Of a stretch of 64,000 nucleotides of DNA, positions 49,685 to 58,677 are shown in pieces. The notes beneath the pieces were generated by a model that was not told the origin of the DNA, made no database searches, and was given only the letters and a program-made list of their open reading frames with translations. The position numbers and the translations under genes were made by a program. Numbering within the stretch: position 1 is the stretch's first letter; the number at the start of each line of letters is the position of its first letter. The DNA lies in assembly GCA_905235435.1 (NCBI GenBank), contig CAJOLD010000005.1, forward strand, positions 1 to 64,000. Reading direction: 5' to 3'. The DNA comes from an uncultured Lachnospiraceae bacterium. GTDB taxonomy: Bacteria; Bacillota; Clostridia; Lachnospirales; Lachnospiraceae.

Positions 49685-51771
49685 TACTGTACCTGATCGA
49701 ATTCGATCCCGCTATAGATCGTCGTTGAAATAATATCCAGGCTGGACGGATCCAGGGTGTAGATGGTCACCGTTCCTTCGGCGATGCCCGGCTGCCCCTG
49801 GACGTTCAGGAAGTAGGGGAAGGTGGTCGTCCCTTCGAAGATGGTCGTCTCCTCGCCGTTCTGCTCCAGGATAATGCGGACCGGCTCTCCGTCCCAGTCA
49901 GCCGGCGCGAGAAGCTGCGCCGCGCACATCCAGCTGCCGCCGCTCCCGCTTTGTCCCGCGTCGTCCGCGCTGCCCGCGCTGACGATGACCGTGACCGCGG
50001 TGCCTGTGCGGACCGTGCTGGCCGGCTCCACATCCTGGTCAATGACCAGGCCCTTCGCGACCGTATCCGAATATTCCGTTACGATATAGACATACAGTCC
50101 CAGATTGCTGAGGACCGCATTGGCGTCATCCACATACTTGCCGCGCATATCCGGCACCTGTACGACCGTGCTGTCCGGACCCTGGCTGACATAGATCGTC
50201 ACCACGTCGCCCGCGCGCACGCTCGAGCCCGGTCCGGGATTGGTCGTGAGGACATATCCCTGCTGCACGGTATCGCTGTACCTTGTCGTATCGACCTGAT
50301 AGGTGAGCTCCATGCTGTCGAGCGCCGCCTGCGCATCGCTCAGGGAACGGCCCGTGAGATCCGGGATGGTCAGTGTCGTTGACGGACCCGTGCTGATCTG
50401 ATAGCTCACCGTGGTGTTCGGCGCGACTGCGGTGCCCGCCTCCACGCTCTGAACGGCGACCTGTCCGGCCCCGTAGCTGTCCGAGGCGGTCTCACCGGTA
50501 TATTTAAAGCCGAGGCCGAGGCCGCGAAGCATCTCCTTCGCCTCACTCTCTGTCTTTCCGCGGATATCGGGGACTTCCACCATGGCAGGCGCCGAGGTCT
50601 CCTTGGGAGCATCAGGCGTCCGCTTTTCTCCGAACAGGCCCGTCACATGGCCGATCAGGAAGATCGCGATCGCGCCGATGATCAGCGCCGCCACGATGCT
50701 CACGACCAGGACGATCCTCTCTCCGGAGTCGTTTTCCGCTGCCTGCTTTCTCTTCCGTTCGCGCTCCCGCCGCTGCATCTCCTCGCGGGCGCCGTGCTCC
50801 TCTCTCTCCAGCTCTTCGAGCGCGCTGCCGCGCTGCCTCTCGCTGTAGGAGGGCATGACGGCCCCCTGCTTGATCCGGGAGACTTCGTCTTTGGAGAGCA
50901 TCTTTGTCTGCGCATCCCGGCTGACCGTCGGAATGGTCACAAAATTCCCGTCCGGATCCACCAGCGACTGCTTCAGGTCCCTGATCAGCTCCGACATATT
51001 GGCGTAGCGCCTGTCGGGACTTTTCTGCGTACATTTCAGGATGATCTGCTCGGTACTGAAGGGGACCTCCGGATTCAGCCTGCGCGGGGGGATCATCTCC
51101 TCCTGCAGGTGCTTCAGGGCGACCTCCACGGTGCTGCTTCCGTCATACGGAACGCGCCCCGTGACCATCTCGTACATCACGATGCCCATCGAGTAGATGT
51201 CGCTCTTCGCGTCGCTGTAGCCTCCTCTTGTCTGCTCCGGCGCGCAGTAGTGCACGGAGCCCATGACAGAGGAATTGATCGTATTGGAAGTCGCGGCCCG
51301 CGCGATCCCGAAATCGGCGATCTTCGCTTTGCCGTCGACGGAAATGATGATATTCTGCGGCTTCACGTCGCGGTGGATGATCCCGTTCGCGTGCGCCGTC
51401 TCAAGTCCGGCAGCCACCTGAAGGGCGATGCTCGTCGCCTCCCGCACCGGGAGTTTTTCCTTCTTGGCAATGTACTCCTTGAGCGTAATGCCCTCCACAA
51501 GCTCCATGACGATGAAGTTGACGCCGTTCTCCTCGCCTACGTCGTAGACGTTTACGATATTGGCGTGCGTCAGTCCCGCCGCGGCCTGCGCCTCCACCCT
51601 GAATTTGGACACAAAGGCGCCGTCGGCGCGGTACTCCTCCTTCAGCATTTTGATCGCCACCAGGCGGTTGAGCTTATGGTCCTTCGCCTTGTACACGTCA
51701 GCCATACCGCCGGAACCTATGCAGCTTATGATCTCATATCGGTTCTGTAGAAAATACCCTGGCTTTAACAT
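49684..51771 (-). CDS. pknB: Serine/threonine protein kinase with three PASTA domains
   Basis: PknB/PrkC kinases sense peptidoglycan fragments and control growth and wall synthesis. The ATG at 51771 (GAGG eight bases upstream) gives 695 residues. Catalytic residues are in place: GSGGMADVYKAK, Lys41 in VAIKML, HRDVKPQN (Asp135) and DFG at 153-155. A single membrane helix (IVLVVSIVAALIIGAIAIFL) follows a basic juxtamembrane stretch. Three PASTA repeats follow, beginning EVPDIRGKTESEAKEML, TIPDLTGRSLSDAQAAL and QVPDMRGKYVDDANAVL, then a C-terminal beta-rich domain. Phosphatase gene stp is 10 bases upstream. Confidence 0.97.
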   Translation of the reverse strand: MLKPGYFLQNRYEIISCIGSGGMADVYKAKDHKLNRLVAIKMLKEEYRADGAFVSKFRVEAQAAAGLTHANIVNVYDVGEENGVNFIVMELVEGITLKEYIAKKEKLPVREATSIALQVAAGLETAHANGIIHRDVKPQNIIISVDGKAKIADFGIARAATSNTINSSVMGSVHYCAPEQTRGGYSDAKSDIYSMGIVMYEMVTGRVPYDGSSTVEVALKHLQEEMIPPRRLNPEVPFSTEQIILKCTQKSPDRRYANMSELIRDLKQSLVDPDGNFVTIPTVSRDAQTKMLSKDEVSRIKQGAVMPSYSERQRGSALEELEREEHGAREEMQRRERERKRKQAAENDSGERIVLVVSIVAALIIGAIAIFLIGHVTGLFGEKRTPDAPKETSAPAMVEVPDIRGKTESEAKEMLRGLGLGFKYTGETASDSYGAGQVAVQSVEAGTAVAPNTTVSYQISTGPSTTLTIPDLTGRSLSDAQAALDSMELTYQVDTTRYSDTVQQGYVLTTNPGPGSSVRAGDVVTIYVSQGPDSTVVQVPDMRGKYVDDANAVLSNLGLYVYIVTEYSDTVAKGLVIDQDVEPASTVRTGTAVTVIVSAGSADDAGQSGSGGSWMCAAQLLAPADWDGEPVRIILEQNGEETTIFEGTTTFPYFLNVQGQPGIAEGTVTIYTLDPSSLDIISTTIYSGIEFDQVQ

Positions 51772-51781
51772 ACCCTTATCC

Positions 51782-52513
51782 TCACCCCTCCGCCGGTTGC
51801 TGCGCAAGTACGACTGAAATGTTATCCTTGCCGCCGTTTAAGTTCGCGCTCGCGACCAGCCTGCGGGCCGCTGACTCCAGTGTCGTTTCCTTCCTGACGA
51901 TACGGGAGATCTCCCCATCCTCCACCATATTCGTCAGCCCGTCTGTACACAGGAGGATCCGGTCTCCCGGATCCAGGTCCACGTCGAACAGGTCTACCTT
52001 CAGCGTTCCACTGACACCGACCGCCCGCGTGATGATGTTTTTCTCAGGATGGCTGCGGACCTCCTCCCGGGCCAGCTGCCCTGCCCGCACCATCTCTTCC
52101 ACAAGGGAATGATCCACCGTGATCTGGCTGATCTCCTCCCCGATCAGATAAAGCCTGCTGTCTCCGACATTGGCGATATACAGGCATCCGTCCCGGACCG
52201 TGGCGGCGACGACGGTCGTCCCCATCCCCTCAAGGTCTTTGTCCTGGGCGGCTCTTTCGAGGACGGCGCTGTTCGCCGCCTCTACAGCGGATTTAAGAAT
52301 CGAAATCGGGAACTTCTCCGAAGCTCCCGCAATGTAATCCACCATCGTTTCAACTGTACATCTCGATGCAAGATCTCCGGCATTATGGCCCCCCATGCCG
52401 TCCGCCACGATATATAGATTGGAAAGTCTGCCTACCGGCTGGTCAGAGGCGTAAACATAATCCTGATTTATGCTGCGCCGTCTTCCCGTGTCCGTCAAAC
52501 AAAAGGATCTCAT
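51782..52513 (-). CDS. PP2C-type protein phosphatase, partner of PknB
   Basis: The 243-residue metal-dependent phosphatase reverses PknB phosphorylation (Stp/PrpC). Motifs: VADGMGGHNAGDLAS, GTTVVAATV, YIANVGDSRLYLIG, DHSLVEEMVRAG, LLCTDGLTNMV and GGKDNISVVL, which provide the aspartates for the metal centre. It overlaps rlmN by four bases. Confidence 0.96.
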   Translation of the reverse strand: MRSFCLTDTGRRRSINQDYVYASDQPVGRLSNLYIVADGMGGHNAGDLASRCTVETMVDYIAGASEKFPISILKSAVEAANSAVLERAAQDKDLEGMGTTVVAATVRDGCLYIANVGDSRLYLIGEEISQITVDHSLVEEMVRAGQLAREEVRSHPEKNIITRAVGVSGTLKVDLFDVDLDPGDRILLCTDGLTNMVEDGEISRIVRKETTLESAARRLVASANLNGGKDNISVVLAQQPAEG

Positions 52514-53574
52514 TCCTTCTCTTTTTCCTCCAGATAACTCTTCCGCAGCTGACCGCAGGCGCCGCCGATATCCGTGCCCATTTCTCTTCTAATAGTAACA
52601 TTTATTCCGCTTTTTTCAAGTTTATTTTGAAACGCCAGGACCGCCCTGCGGTCCGGCGCGCGGTACTCTCTCTCTTTTACGGGATTGACCGGAATGAGGT
52701 TGACGTGGCAGCGGATCCCCCTAAGGAGACGCGCAAGATGGGCGGCATCCTCATCGGTGTCATTTTCTCCGCGCACAAGGCTGTATTCGAAGGTGATCCT
52801 CCGGCCCGTCGCCTGCTCGTAGGCGCGGCAGGCCTTTATGACCTCCGGCAGCGGATATTTCCGGGCGATGGGCATCAGCCGGACGCGTTTTTCCTGGGTG
52901 GGCGCGTGCAGCGAGAGGGCCAGCGTGATCTGCAGATCCTCCTTCGCGAGATCATAGATCTGCGGGACAAGGCCGCAGGTGCTCACGGTGATGGCGCGGC
53001 CGCTGAGGCCCGCTCCCTTCGGATCGCAGAGAAGGCGGATGAACCGCAGCAGATTGTCATAGTTGTCCAGGGGCTCCCCCGCTCCCATCACGACGACGTG
53101 GGAGATCCGGATGCCCTCAAGGACGCTGATCCTGTAGATCTGCTCCAGCATCTCCGAGGCGGAAAGGTCCCTTGTCTTCCCCTGCAGCGTGGACGCGCAG
53201 AAGCGGCAGCCCATCCGGCAGCCGACCTGCGACGAGATGCAGACGGACCAGCCGTATTTGTATTTCATCAGCACGCTCTCGATGATATTTCCGTCCGGAA
53301 GGGCAAAGAGGAACTTCTTTGTCTCGTCCTTCGCGGAACACTTCACCTCCACGGCCTCGAGGGTGACCAGGCGGGTCTGCTCCGCGAGCCTTCCGCGAAG
53401 ATCGGCGGAAAGGTCCGTCATCTCGTCGAAGGAGGCCGCCATGCGCGCGTGCAGCCAGCCAAACAGCTGGGACGCCCGGTAGGGCTTCTCCCCCATGCTT
53501 CCGATCAGCGCGGCCGTCTCCTCAAAGGTCATGGCGCGCAGGTCCGGCAGCTGCTCCTTTCCTCTGGTCTCCAT
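52510..53574 (-). CDS. rlmN: 23S rRNA (adenine2503-C2)-methyltransferase
   Basis: RlmN is a radical-SAM enzyme methylating A2503 of 23S rRNA and some tRNAs. The 354-residue protein carries the cluster motif CRMGCRFCAST, GMGEPLDN-like MGAGEPLDNYDN, LALSLHAPTQEKR and a C-terminal RREMGTDIGGACGQLR with the catalytic Cys. It lies 25 bases after rsmB. Confidence 0.97.
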   Translation of the reverse strand: METRGKEQLPDLRAMTFEETAALIGSMGEKPYRASQLFGWLHARMAASFDEMTDLSADLRGRLAEQTRLVTLEAVEVKCSAKDETKKFLFALPDGNIIESVLMKYKYGWSVCISSQVGCRMGCRFCASTLQGKTRDLSASEMLEQIYRISVLEGIRISHVVVMGAGEPLDNYDNLLRFIRLLCDPKGAGLSGRAITVSTCGLVPQIYDLAKEDLQITLALSLHAPTQEKRVRLMPIARKYPLPEVIKACRAYEQATGRRITFEYSLVRGENDTDEDAAHLARLLRGIRCHVNLIPVNPVKEREYRAPDRRAVLAFQNKLEKSGINVTIRREMGTDIGGACGQLRKSYLEEKEKE

Positions 53575-53599
53575 GCCGCTCCTCCCGCTCTCTTTACGG

Positions 53600-54955
53600 T
53601 CAGCCTCTCCTGCGCAGACGCGCGAGGAAGAACCCGTCCGATCTGTGGACTCCCGGCAAAAACTGCAGGAAGCCTCCCTTCGTCGTCCTGTCCCGAAGCT
53701 CCGGGCACAGGTATCCGTCTATGCTCTCGAGAACGAAGGGGTAGTTCTCGAGGAACCATTTGACATTCATCTGGTTCTCGTCGGCGCCGATCGTGCAGGT
53801 GCTGTAGATCAGCGTCCCGCCGGGCTTTACATAGTTCTGCACGGTGTGCAGGATCTGCCGCTGGAGGCGGATCAGCTCCTGCTGGCGCGCGGGCGTCATC
53901 TTATACTTTACGTCCTGCTTGCGCCCGATCACGCCCAGCCCGCTGCAGGGCACGTCGGCAAGCACGATATCCGCGGTCCGCACGGCGCTCTCATCGTAGA
54001 TCACCGCGTCGCGGACCATGGCTTCTATATTCGCGAGCCCGCTCTTTTCGATGGCCTCGCGCATCATTTCGACCTTCGTCTCCGAGATGTCCCTGGCCTG
54101 AACGGAGCCGCTCCCGCGAAGCTTCTCCGCAAGATGCAGGGCCTTGCCGCCCGGCGCGGCGCACACGTCGATGCAGACGTCCCTCCAGTTGGGGGCCGCG
54201 ACCTCCGCCACCATCATGGAGCTGATGTCCTGCACCTGGATCCAGCCCTTCTTGAAGGCGCTGACTGCCTGCAGATAGTTGTAGCCGGAGATCTCCAGCG
54301 CGTAGTCGAGGTAGGGATGCCGCTTCACGGTGATCCCCTGCCCCTCCAGCTCCGCGATCACCTGGGAGACCGAAGCCTTCTCGGTGATGCAGCGCACGGT
54401 CGTCGGCGCGGGCTCATGGAACTGCCTGAGCACCGTCTCCGTCGTCTCCAGGCCGAACTGCGCGGCCCAGCGCTCCACGATCCACTGGGGCATCGAATAC
54501 ATCACGGAAAGGTATCTGTAGGGATCCTCCTCCCTGTCCGGCCATACGATCTTATCCTGATTTCTCGCGATGTTCCTGAGAACGCCGTTGACAAATCCCT
54601 TCAGGTTGTAAAAACCGTGCCGCTGCGCGATCTTCACCGCCTCGTTGACGACGGCGGAATCCGGGACACTGTCCATGAACCGGAGCTGATAGACGCTCAT
54701 CCGCATCAGATTCCGGATCAGCGGCTTCATATTGTTCACCGGCACTCTCGAAAAGCTCTCGATGATATAGTCGATCAGGAGCATATCCTCGAGCGTTCCC
54801 TCGCAGACCCTGGTGATAAAGGCCCTGTCCCTCTTGTCCAGATACTGATACTTCTCCAGCACCCGGCGCAGGACGACATGGCTGAGGCCTTCCTCCTCCG
54901 TGATCTCCATCAGGACTCCGAGCGAGATCTCCCGCAGATCCACTGCATCCTTCAC
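53600..54955 (-). CDS. rsmB: 16S rRNA (cytosine967-C5)-methyltransferase
   Basis: RsmB modifies C967 of 16S rRNA. Of 451 residues, the first ~150 form a NusB-like RNA-binding domain and the rest a SAM methyltransferase with CIDVCAAPGGKALHLAEKL, VLADVPCSGLGVIGRKQDVK (motif IV PCSG) and the catalytic Cys in LIYSTCTIG. It overlaps fmt by four bases. Confidence 0.96.
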   Translation of the reverse strand: MKDAVDLREISLGVLMEITEEEGLSHVVLRRVLEKYQYLDKRDRAFITRVCEGTLEDMLLIDYIIESFSRVPVNNMKPLIRNLMRMSVYQLRFMDSVPDSAVVNEAVKIAQRHGFYNLKGFVNGVLRNIARNQDKIVWPDREEDPYRYLSVMYSMPQWIVERWAAQFGLETTETVLRQFHEPAPTTVRCITEKASVSQVIAELEGQGITVKRHPYLDYALEISGYNYLQAVSAFKKGWIQVQDISSMMVAEVAAPNWRDVCIDVCAAPGGKALHLAEKLRGSGSVQARDISETKVEMMREAIEKSGLANIEAMVRDAVIYDESAVRTADIVLADVPCSGLGVIGRKQDVKYKMTPARQQELIRLQRQILHTVQNYVKPGGTLIYSTCTIGADENQMNVKWFLENYPFVLESIDGYLCPELRDRTTKGGFLQFLPGVHRSDGFFLARLRRRG

Positions 54956-55899
54956 TTCGTACCCTCCCCGAGGAGCTCACCCTCCTCCAGGCTAAAGCCG
55001 CGCAGAAAGTCCGCGGCGGCCATCCGTTTCTTTCCTTCCAGCTGGAGCTCCCGGATCTCCAGGATCCCGCTGCCGGTCTGTACCAGGAGCTTTCCTTTTG
55101 ACGGCAGGACGGCTCCGGGCGCAAAGGCACTCTCCTCCCCGCCGCTGACCGCGGCGGACCAGATCTTCACTGTCTTCCCGCGAAGGACGGTCCAGGCGCT
55201 CGGCCAGGGTGAAAGTCCCCGCACAAGGCGCTCAATGGACGCCGCGTCCGCGGACCAGTCGATGCGCCCCGTCTCTTTTTTGAGCATCTTCGCGTAGGGC
55301 GTCGTGCTCTCCGCCGGCTGGGGCGTAAAGACCGCGGTCCCTGCCTCCAGCTCGTCAAGCGTCCGAAGAAGGAGCTTTGCTCCCATTTCCGCAAGCCGGT
55401 CAAAGAGGCTTCCGCCCGTCTCATCCGGCGCCAGGGGCGTGCGCTCCTGGAGGATGATATCGCCCGTGTCGAGCCCCGCGTTCATCCGCATGGTCGTCAC
55501 GCCGCTCTCCGCATCCCCGCTGATCACGGACCACTGGATGGGCGCGGCTCCCCGCCAGGCGGGAAGAAGCGACGCGTGCACGTTGACGCAGCCATAGCGC
55601 GGGATCTGCAGGATCTCCTCCGGGATGATCTGCCCGAAGGCGACGACCACGATCACGTCGGGCGCAAGGGCCCGCACCTTGGCTGCGGCCTCCGGTTCTC
55701 TTATCTTTACGGGTTTCCAGACAGGGATCCCGGAGGCCTCGGCCGCCGCGGCGACCGGCGTCATCTGCGCGGCGCCGCTCCGTCCCTTCGGGCGGTCGGG
55801 CTGCGTAAAGACGCCCGCGACCTCATGCCCCGAGCCTGTAAGCGCGTTCAGCGTGGGCACCGCAAAGTCCGGTGATCCCATAAATACAACTCTCATCAC
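54952..55899 (-). CDS. fmt: Methionyl-tRNA formyltransferase
   Basis: Fmt formylates initiator Met-tRNA using 10-formyl-THF. The 315-residue protein has VVFMGSPDFAVPTLNAL, VVAFGQIIPEEIL, the signature HASLLPAWRGAAPIQWSVI with catalytic His, and MNAGLDTGDIIL. It overlaps def by four bases, so removal and addition of the formyl group are co-expressed. Confidence 0.97.
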   Translation of the reverse strand: MMRVVFMGSPDFAVPTLNALTGSGHEVAGVFTQPDRPKGRSGAAQMTPVAAAAEASGIPVWKPVKIREPEAAAKVRALAPDVIVVVAFGQIIPEEILQIPRYGCVNVHASLLPAWRGAAPIQWSVISGDAESGVTTMRMNAGLDTGDIILQERTPLAPDETGGSLFDRLAEMGAKLLLRTLDELEAGTAVFTPQPAESTTPYAKMLKKETGRIDWSADAASIERLVRGLSPWPSAWTVLRGKTVKIWSAAVSGGEESAFAPGAVLPSKGKLLVQTGSGILEIRELQLEGKKRMAAADFLRGFSLEEGELLGEGTK

Positions 55900-56453
55900 T
55901 GCCCGTCCGTCTCCTCTCCGGCGGTTTCGCCGGCATCTGCTGCCTTGGCAGCGTCCTCGTCCTCGTCGTATTCGTCGTCCTCGTCCTCACCGACGTCGAA
56001 GAGGCCTCCGGTGACCTTCGTCACATAGAGGACGCCGTCCAGATGGTCCATCTCATGGCAGATCGCCCTGGCGAGGAAATCCTCCGCCTCCATCTCGAAG
56101 GGCTCCATCTTCTCATTGAACGCGCGCACGCAGATCTTCTGCGGACGGGTCACCTTGCCCGCCTTGCCCGGAACGGAAAGGCAGCCCTCATTGTCCGTCA
56201 CCTCGCCCTCGCTGGACAGGATGACCGGATTCACAAGAACGATGGGGCCCGGCCCCCCCTCGCCGATATCTACGACCGCGATCCTGCGAAGGATCCCGAC
56301 CTGCGGCGCCGCAAGGCCCACGCCCTGCTCCGCGTGCATCGTCTCGAGCATGTCGCCGACCAGTTCCACGAGCCTGGGCGTCATCTCTTTTACTTCCCTG
56401 CAATTTTTTTCGAGAACGGGATCTCCCTCGAACCGAATCTGACGAAGTGCCAT
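55896..56453 (-). CDS. def: Peptide deformylase with an acidic tail
   Basis: Def removes the N-formyl group from new proteins. Of 185 residues, the first ~150 hold the three metal-site motifs GVGLAAPQVG, EGCLSVP and CHEMDHLDG. The last ~30 residues are an Asp/Glu-rich tail (VGEDEDDEYDEDEDAAKAAD), absent from most short deformylases. It starts 12 bases after priA. Confidence 0.96.
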   Translation of the reverse strand: MALRQIRFEGDPVLEKNCREVKEMTPRLVELVGDMLETMHAEQGVGLAAPQVGILRRIAVVDIGEGGPGPIVLVNPVILSSEGEVTDNEGCLSVPGKAGKVTRPQKICVRAFNEKMEPFEMEAEDFLARAICHEMDHLDGVLYVTKVTGGLFDVGEDEDDEYDEDEDAAKAADAGETAGEETDGQ

Positions 56454-56465
56454 TTTTTTCTCCTC

Positions 56466-58676
56466 TCAGTCTGCTTCAAATGTGACGGTCAGAGGGGCAA
56501 AGCCCTCGTTTGCCGCTATATACCTGCCGATCATGCTGATCACAGAGCTCATCACGGCCCTGTCGGCATGTTTGATATAGATCACCTTGCGGTAGATGTC
56601 CTGGATCTTCGCGACCGCTTCGTCCGTCGGGCCCAGGACCGTAAGCCCCCTGCACCGGATCTGCCCGCGGATAAACAGCGCCAGATATCCGCAGGCTTTC
56701 TCCAGCAGTTCCCTGTCCGGGCAGCTCAGATGGATGGCGGTCAGCGTTCCCGCGGGCGGGTAGCCGCCCATCTCGCGGTAGGTGAGCTCCTCCCGGTAAA
56801 ATGCTTCGTAATCCTGCGCGGCCGCGGCGCGGATGCTGTAATGCTCCGGGTCGTAGGTCTGGATGACCACATGTCCGGGGACGTCCCCCCGGCCTGCCCG
56901 GCCCGCTGCCTGTGTGAGCAGCTGGAAGGTGCGCTCCGCCGCGCGGTAATCTGCCACATGGAGAGACAGGTCCGCCGCGAGGATGCCCATCAGCGTCACG
57001 TCCGGGAAGTCATGCCCCTTGACGATCATCTGCGTGCCGATCAGGATATCCGCCTCATGCTCGGCAAAGGCGGACAGGATCTTCGCGTGTCCCTCCTTGC
57101 CCTTTGTGCTGTCAAGATCCATCCGGAGCAGTCGCGCCTTCGGAAAGAGGCGTCCCACCTCCTCCTCGATCTGCTCTGTCCCCGCGCGGAAGGTCCCGAT
57201 GTGCGATGAGCCGCAGTGGGGACAAATGCGCACCGCCGGCTGCGTATATCCGCAGTAATGGCAGACCATCTGCCCGTCGCGGTGCCAGGTCAGGGAAACG
57301 TCGCAGTGGGGACACTGGATCACTTTTCCGCAGCCCCGGCAGCAGAGAAAGCCCGCGTACCCTCTGCGGTTGATAAAGAGCATTGCCTGCTGTCCCGCGT
57401 CCAGCGTCTGCTGCAGGCGGTCCGCAAGCTCCCGGCTCACGATGGAACGGTTTCCCTCGCGCAGCTCCCGGCGCATGTCGACGACGGAGACCTCCGGCAT
57501 CCGCGCGCTGCCCGCGCGCTCCGGAAGCGTCACCAGACCGATGGCTCCGTGCTGCGCCATATAATAGGCCTTCATGGAAGGGGTCGCGGAGCCCAGCACA
57601 ACGACTGCCTTTTCTCTTTCTCCCCTTGCGAAGGCTGCTTCCCGCGCGTGGTAGCGCGGCGATTTCTCACTCTCGTAGGCGGGCTCATGCTCCTCGTCCA
57701 CGATGATCAGGCCCAGATTCGGGAAGGGCGCGAACAGCGCGGACCTTGGCCCGACCATGACGCTGATCCTCCCGTCCCTGGCTTTCGCCATATGCTCACA
57801 CCGCTCGCCCTCCGACAGTCTGGAATTCATGACGGCCACCCTGTCGCCGAAGCGGTGGGAAAACCGGATCACCGTCTGATAGGTGAGAGCGATCTCCGGG
57901 ATCAGGACGATGGCCTGCCGGCCCATCGCGATGCATTTTTCGATCAGGGCCATGTAGACCTCTGTCTTCCCGCTTCCGGTCACGCCGTAGAGAAGGAAGT
58001 TCCCCGCCAGATCCGTCTCCCAGCCGGCGCTGATCTGCCGCAGCGCCTTCTCCTGCCCCTCATTCAGGCTGACGCGGTCCTCGCCGGAGGAGGGCGCGAA
58101 GCCCTCAGCGCCTTCTTCTATGCGGATCAGGCCGGCCTCCTCCAGGGCGCCGGCGACCTTCGCCGTCATGCTCAGCCTGTCCGCGGCAAGGCTCCAGGGG
58201 AGCCTGCCTTCTTCCATCACGGCCTCGAGCACCCTCGCCCTGGCCGCGAAATGTTTTCTCTTATACTCTTCGAGCGCCGCTGCCGCCGTCTCCTCATCCG
58301 CGGCGGGCACCAGATACCGCTCCCTGCGCCGCGCGACCCTGCGCTTTACGGGCAGCACCGTGCGCAGCGCCTGGCTCATGGAACAGCCGTACCGCTGCCG
58401 CATCCATCCGGCCAGCCATACGAGGTTCGCATCCGCGTCGGCGGCGTCCGTAAGCACCCTCCCGATGTCCTTGATCTTTTCGGGGGGAATGCGCGTTTCC
58501 CCGCCAAGGCCGGTCACATAGCCCCGCACCGTGCGGTCTCCGGCCCCGAAGGGGATCTCCACGACGCTTCCGGTCTCGATCTGCCCCCGCATTTCTTCGG
58601 GGACCCGGTACTGGAATGTCCGGTCGAGCCGCTCCGCGGAGATATCGATGATCACATCCGCATATAATTCCTGCAT
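56466..58676 (-). CDS. priA: Primosomal replication restart helicase PriA
   Basis: PriA reloads the replisome at stalled forks. The 736-residue protein has an N-terminal 3'-end-binding domain, Walker A LYGVTGSGKTEVYM, Walker B LIIVDEEHE, two zinc sites in CCRGCGKVIQCPHCDVSLTW and CHYCGYTQPAVRICPHCGS, and helicase motif AAGRAGRGDVPG. murE ends one base before it starts. Confidence 0.97.
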   Translation of the reverse strand: MQELYADVIIDISAERLDRTFQYRVPEEMRGQIETGSVVEIPFGAGDRTVRGYVTGLGGETRIPPEKIKDIGRVLTDAADADANLVWLAGWMRQRYGCSMSQALRTVLPVKRRVARRRERYLVPAADEETAAAALEEYKRKHFAARARVLEAVMEEGRLPWSLAADRLSMTAKVAGALEEAGLIRIEEGAEGFAPSSGEDRVSLNEGQEKALRQISAGWETDLAGNFLLYGVTGSGKTEVYMALIEKCIAMGRQAIVLIPEIALTYQTVIRFSHRFGDRVAVMNSRLSEGERCEHMAKARDGRISVMVGPRSALFAPFPNLGLIIVDEEHEPAYESEKSPRYHAREAAFARGEREKAVVVLGSATPSMKAYYMAQHGAIGLVTLPERAGSARMPEVSVVDMRRELREGNRSIVSRELADRLQQTLDAGQQAMLFINRRGYAGFLCCRGCGKVIQCPHCDVSLTWHRDGQMVCHYCGYTQPAVRICPHCGSSHIGTFRAGTEQIEEEVGRLFPKARLLRMDLDSTKGKEGHAKILSAFAEHEADILIGTQMIVKGHDFPDVTLMGILAADLSLHVADYRAAERTFQLLTQAAGRAGRGDVPGHVVIQTYDPEHYSIRAAAAQDYEAFYREELTYREMGGYPPAGTLTAIHLSCPDRELLEKACGYLALFIRGQIRCRGLTVLGPTDEAVAKIQDIYRKVIYIKHADRAVMSSVISMIGRYIAANEGFAPLTVTFEAD

Positions 58677-58677
58677 T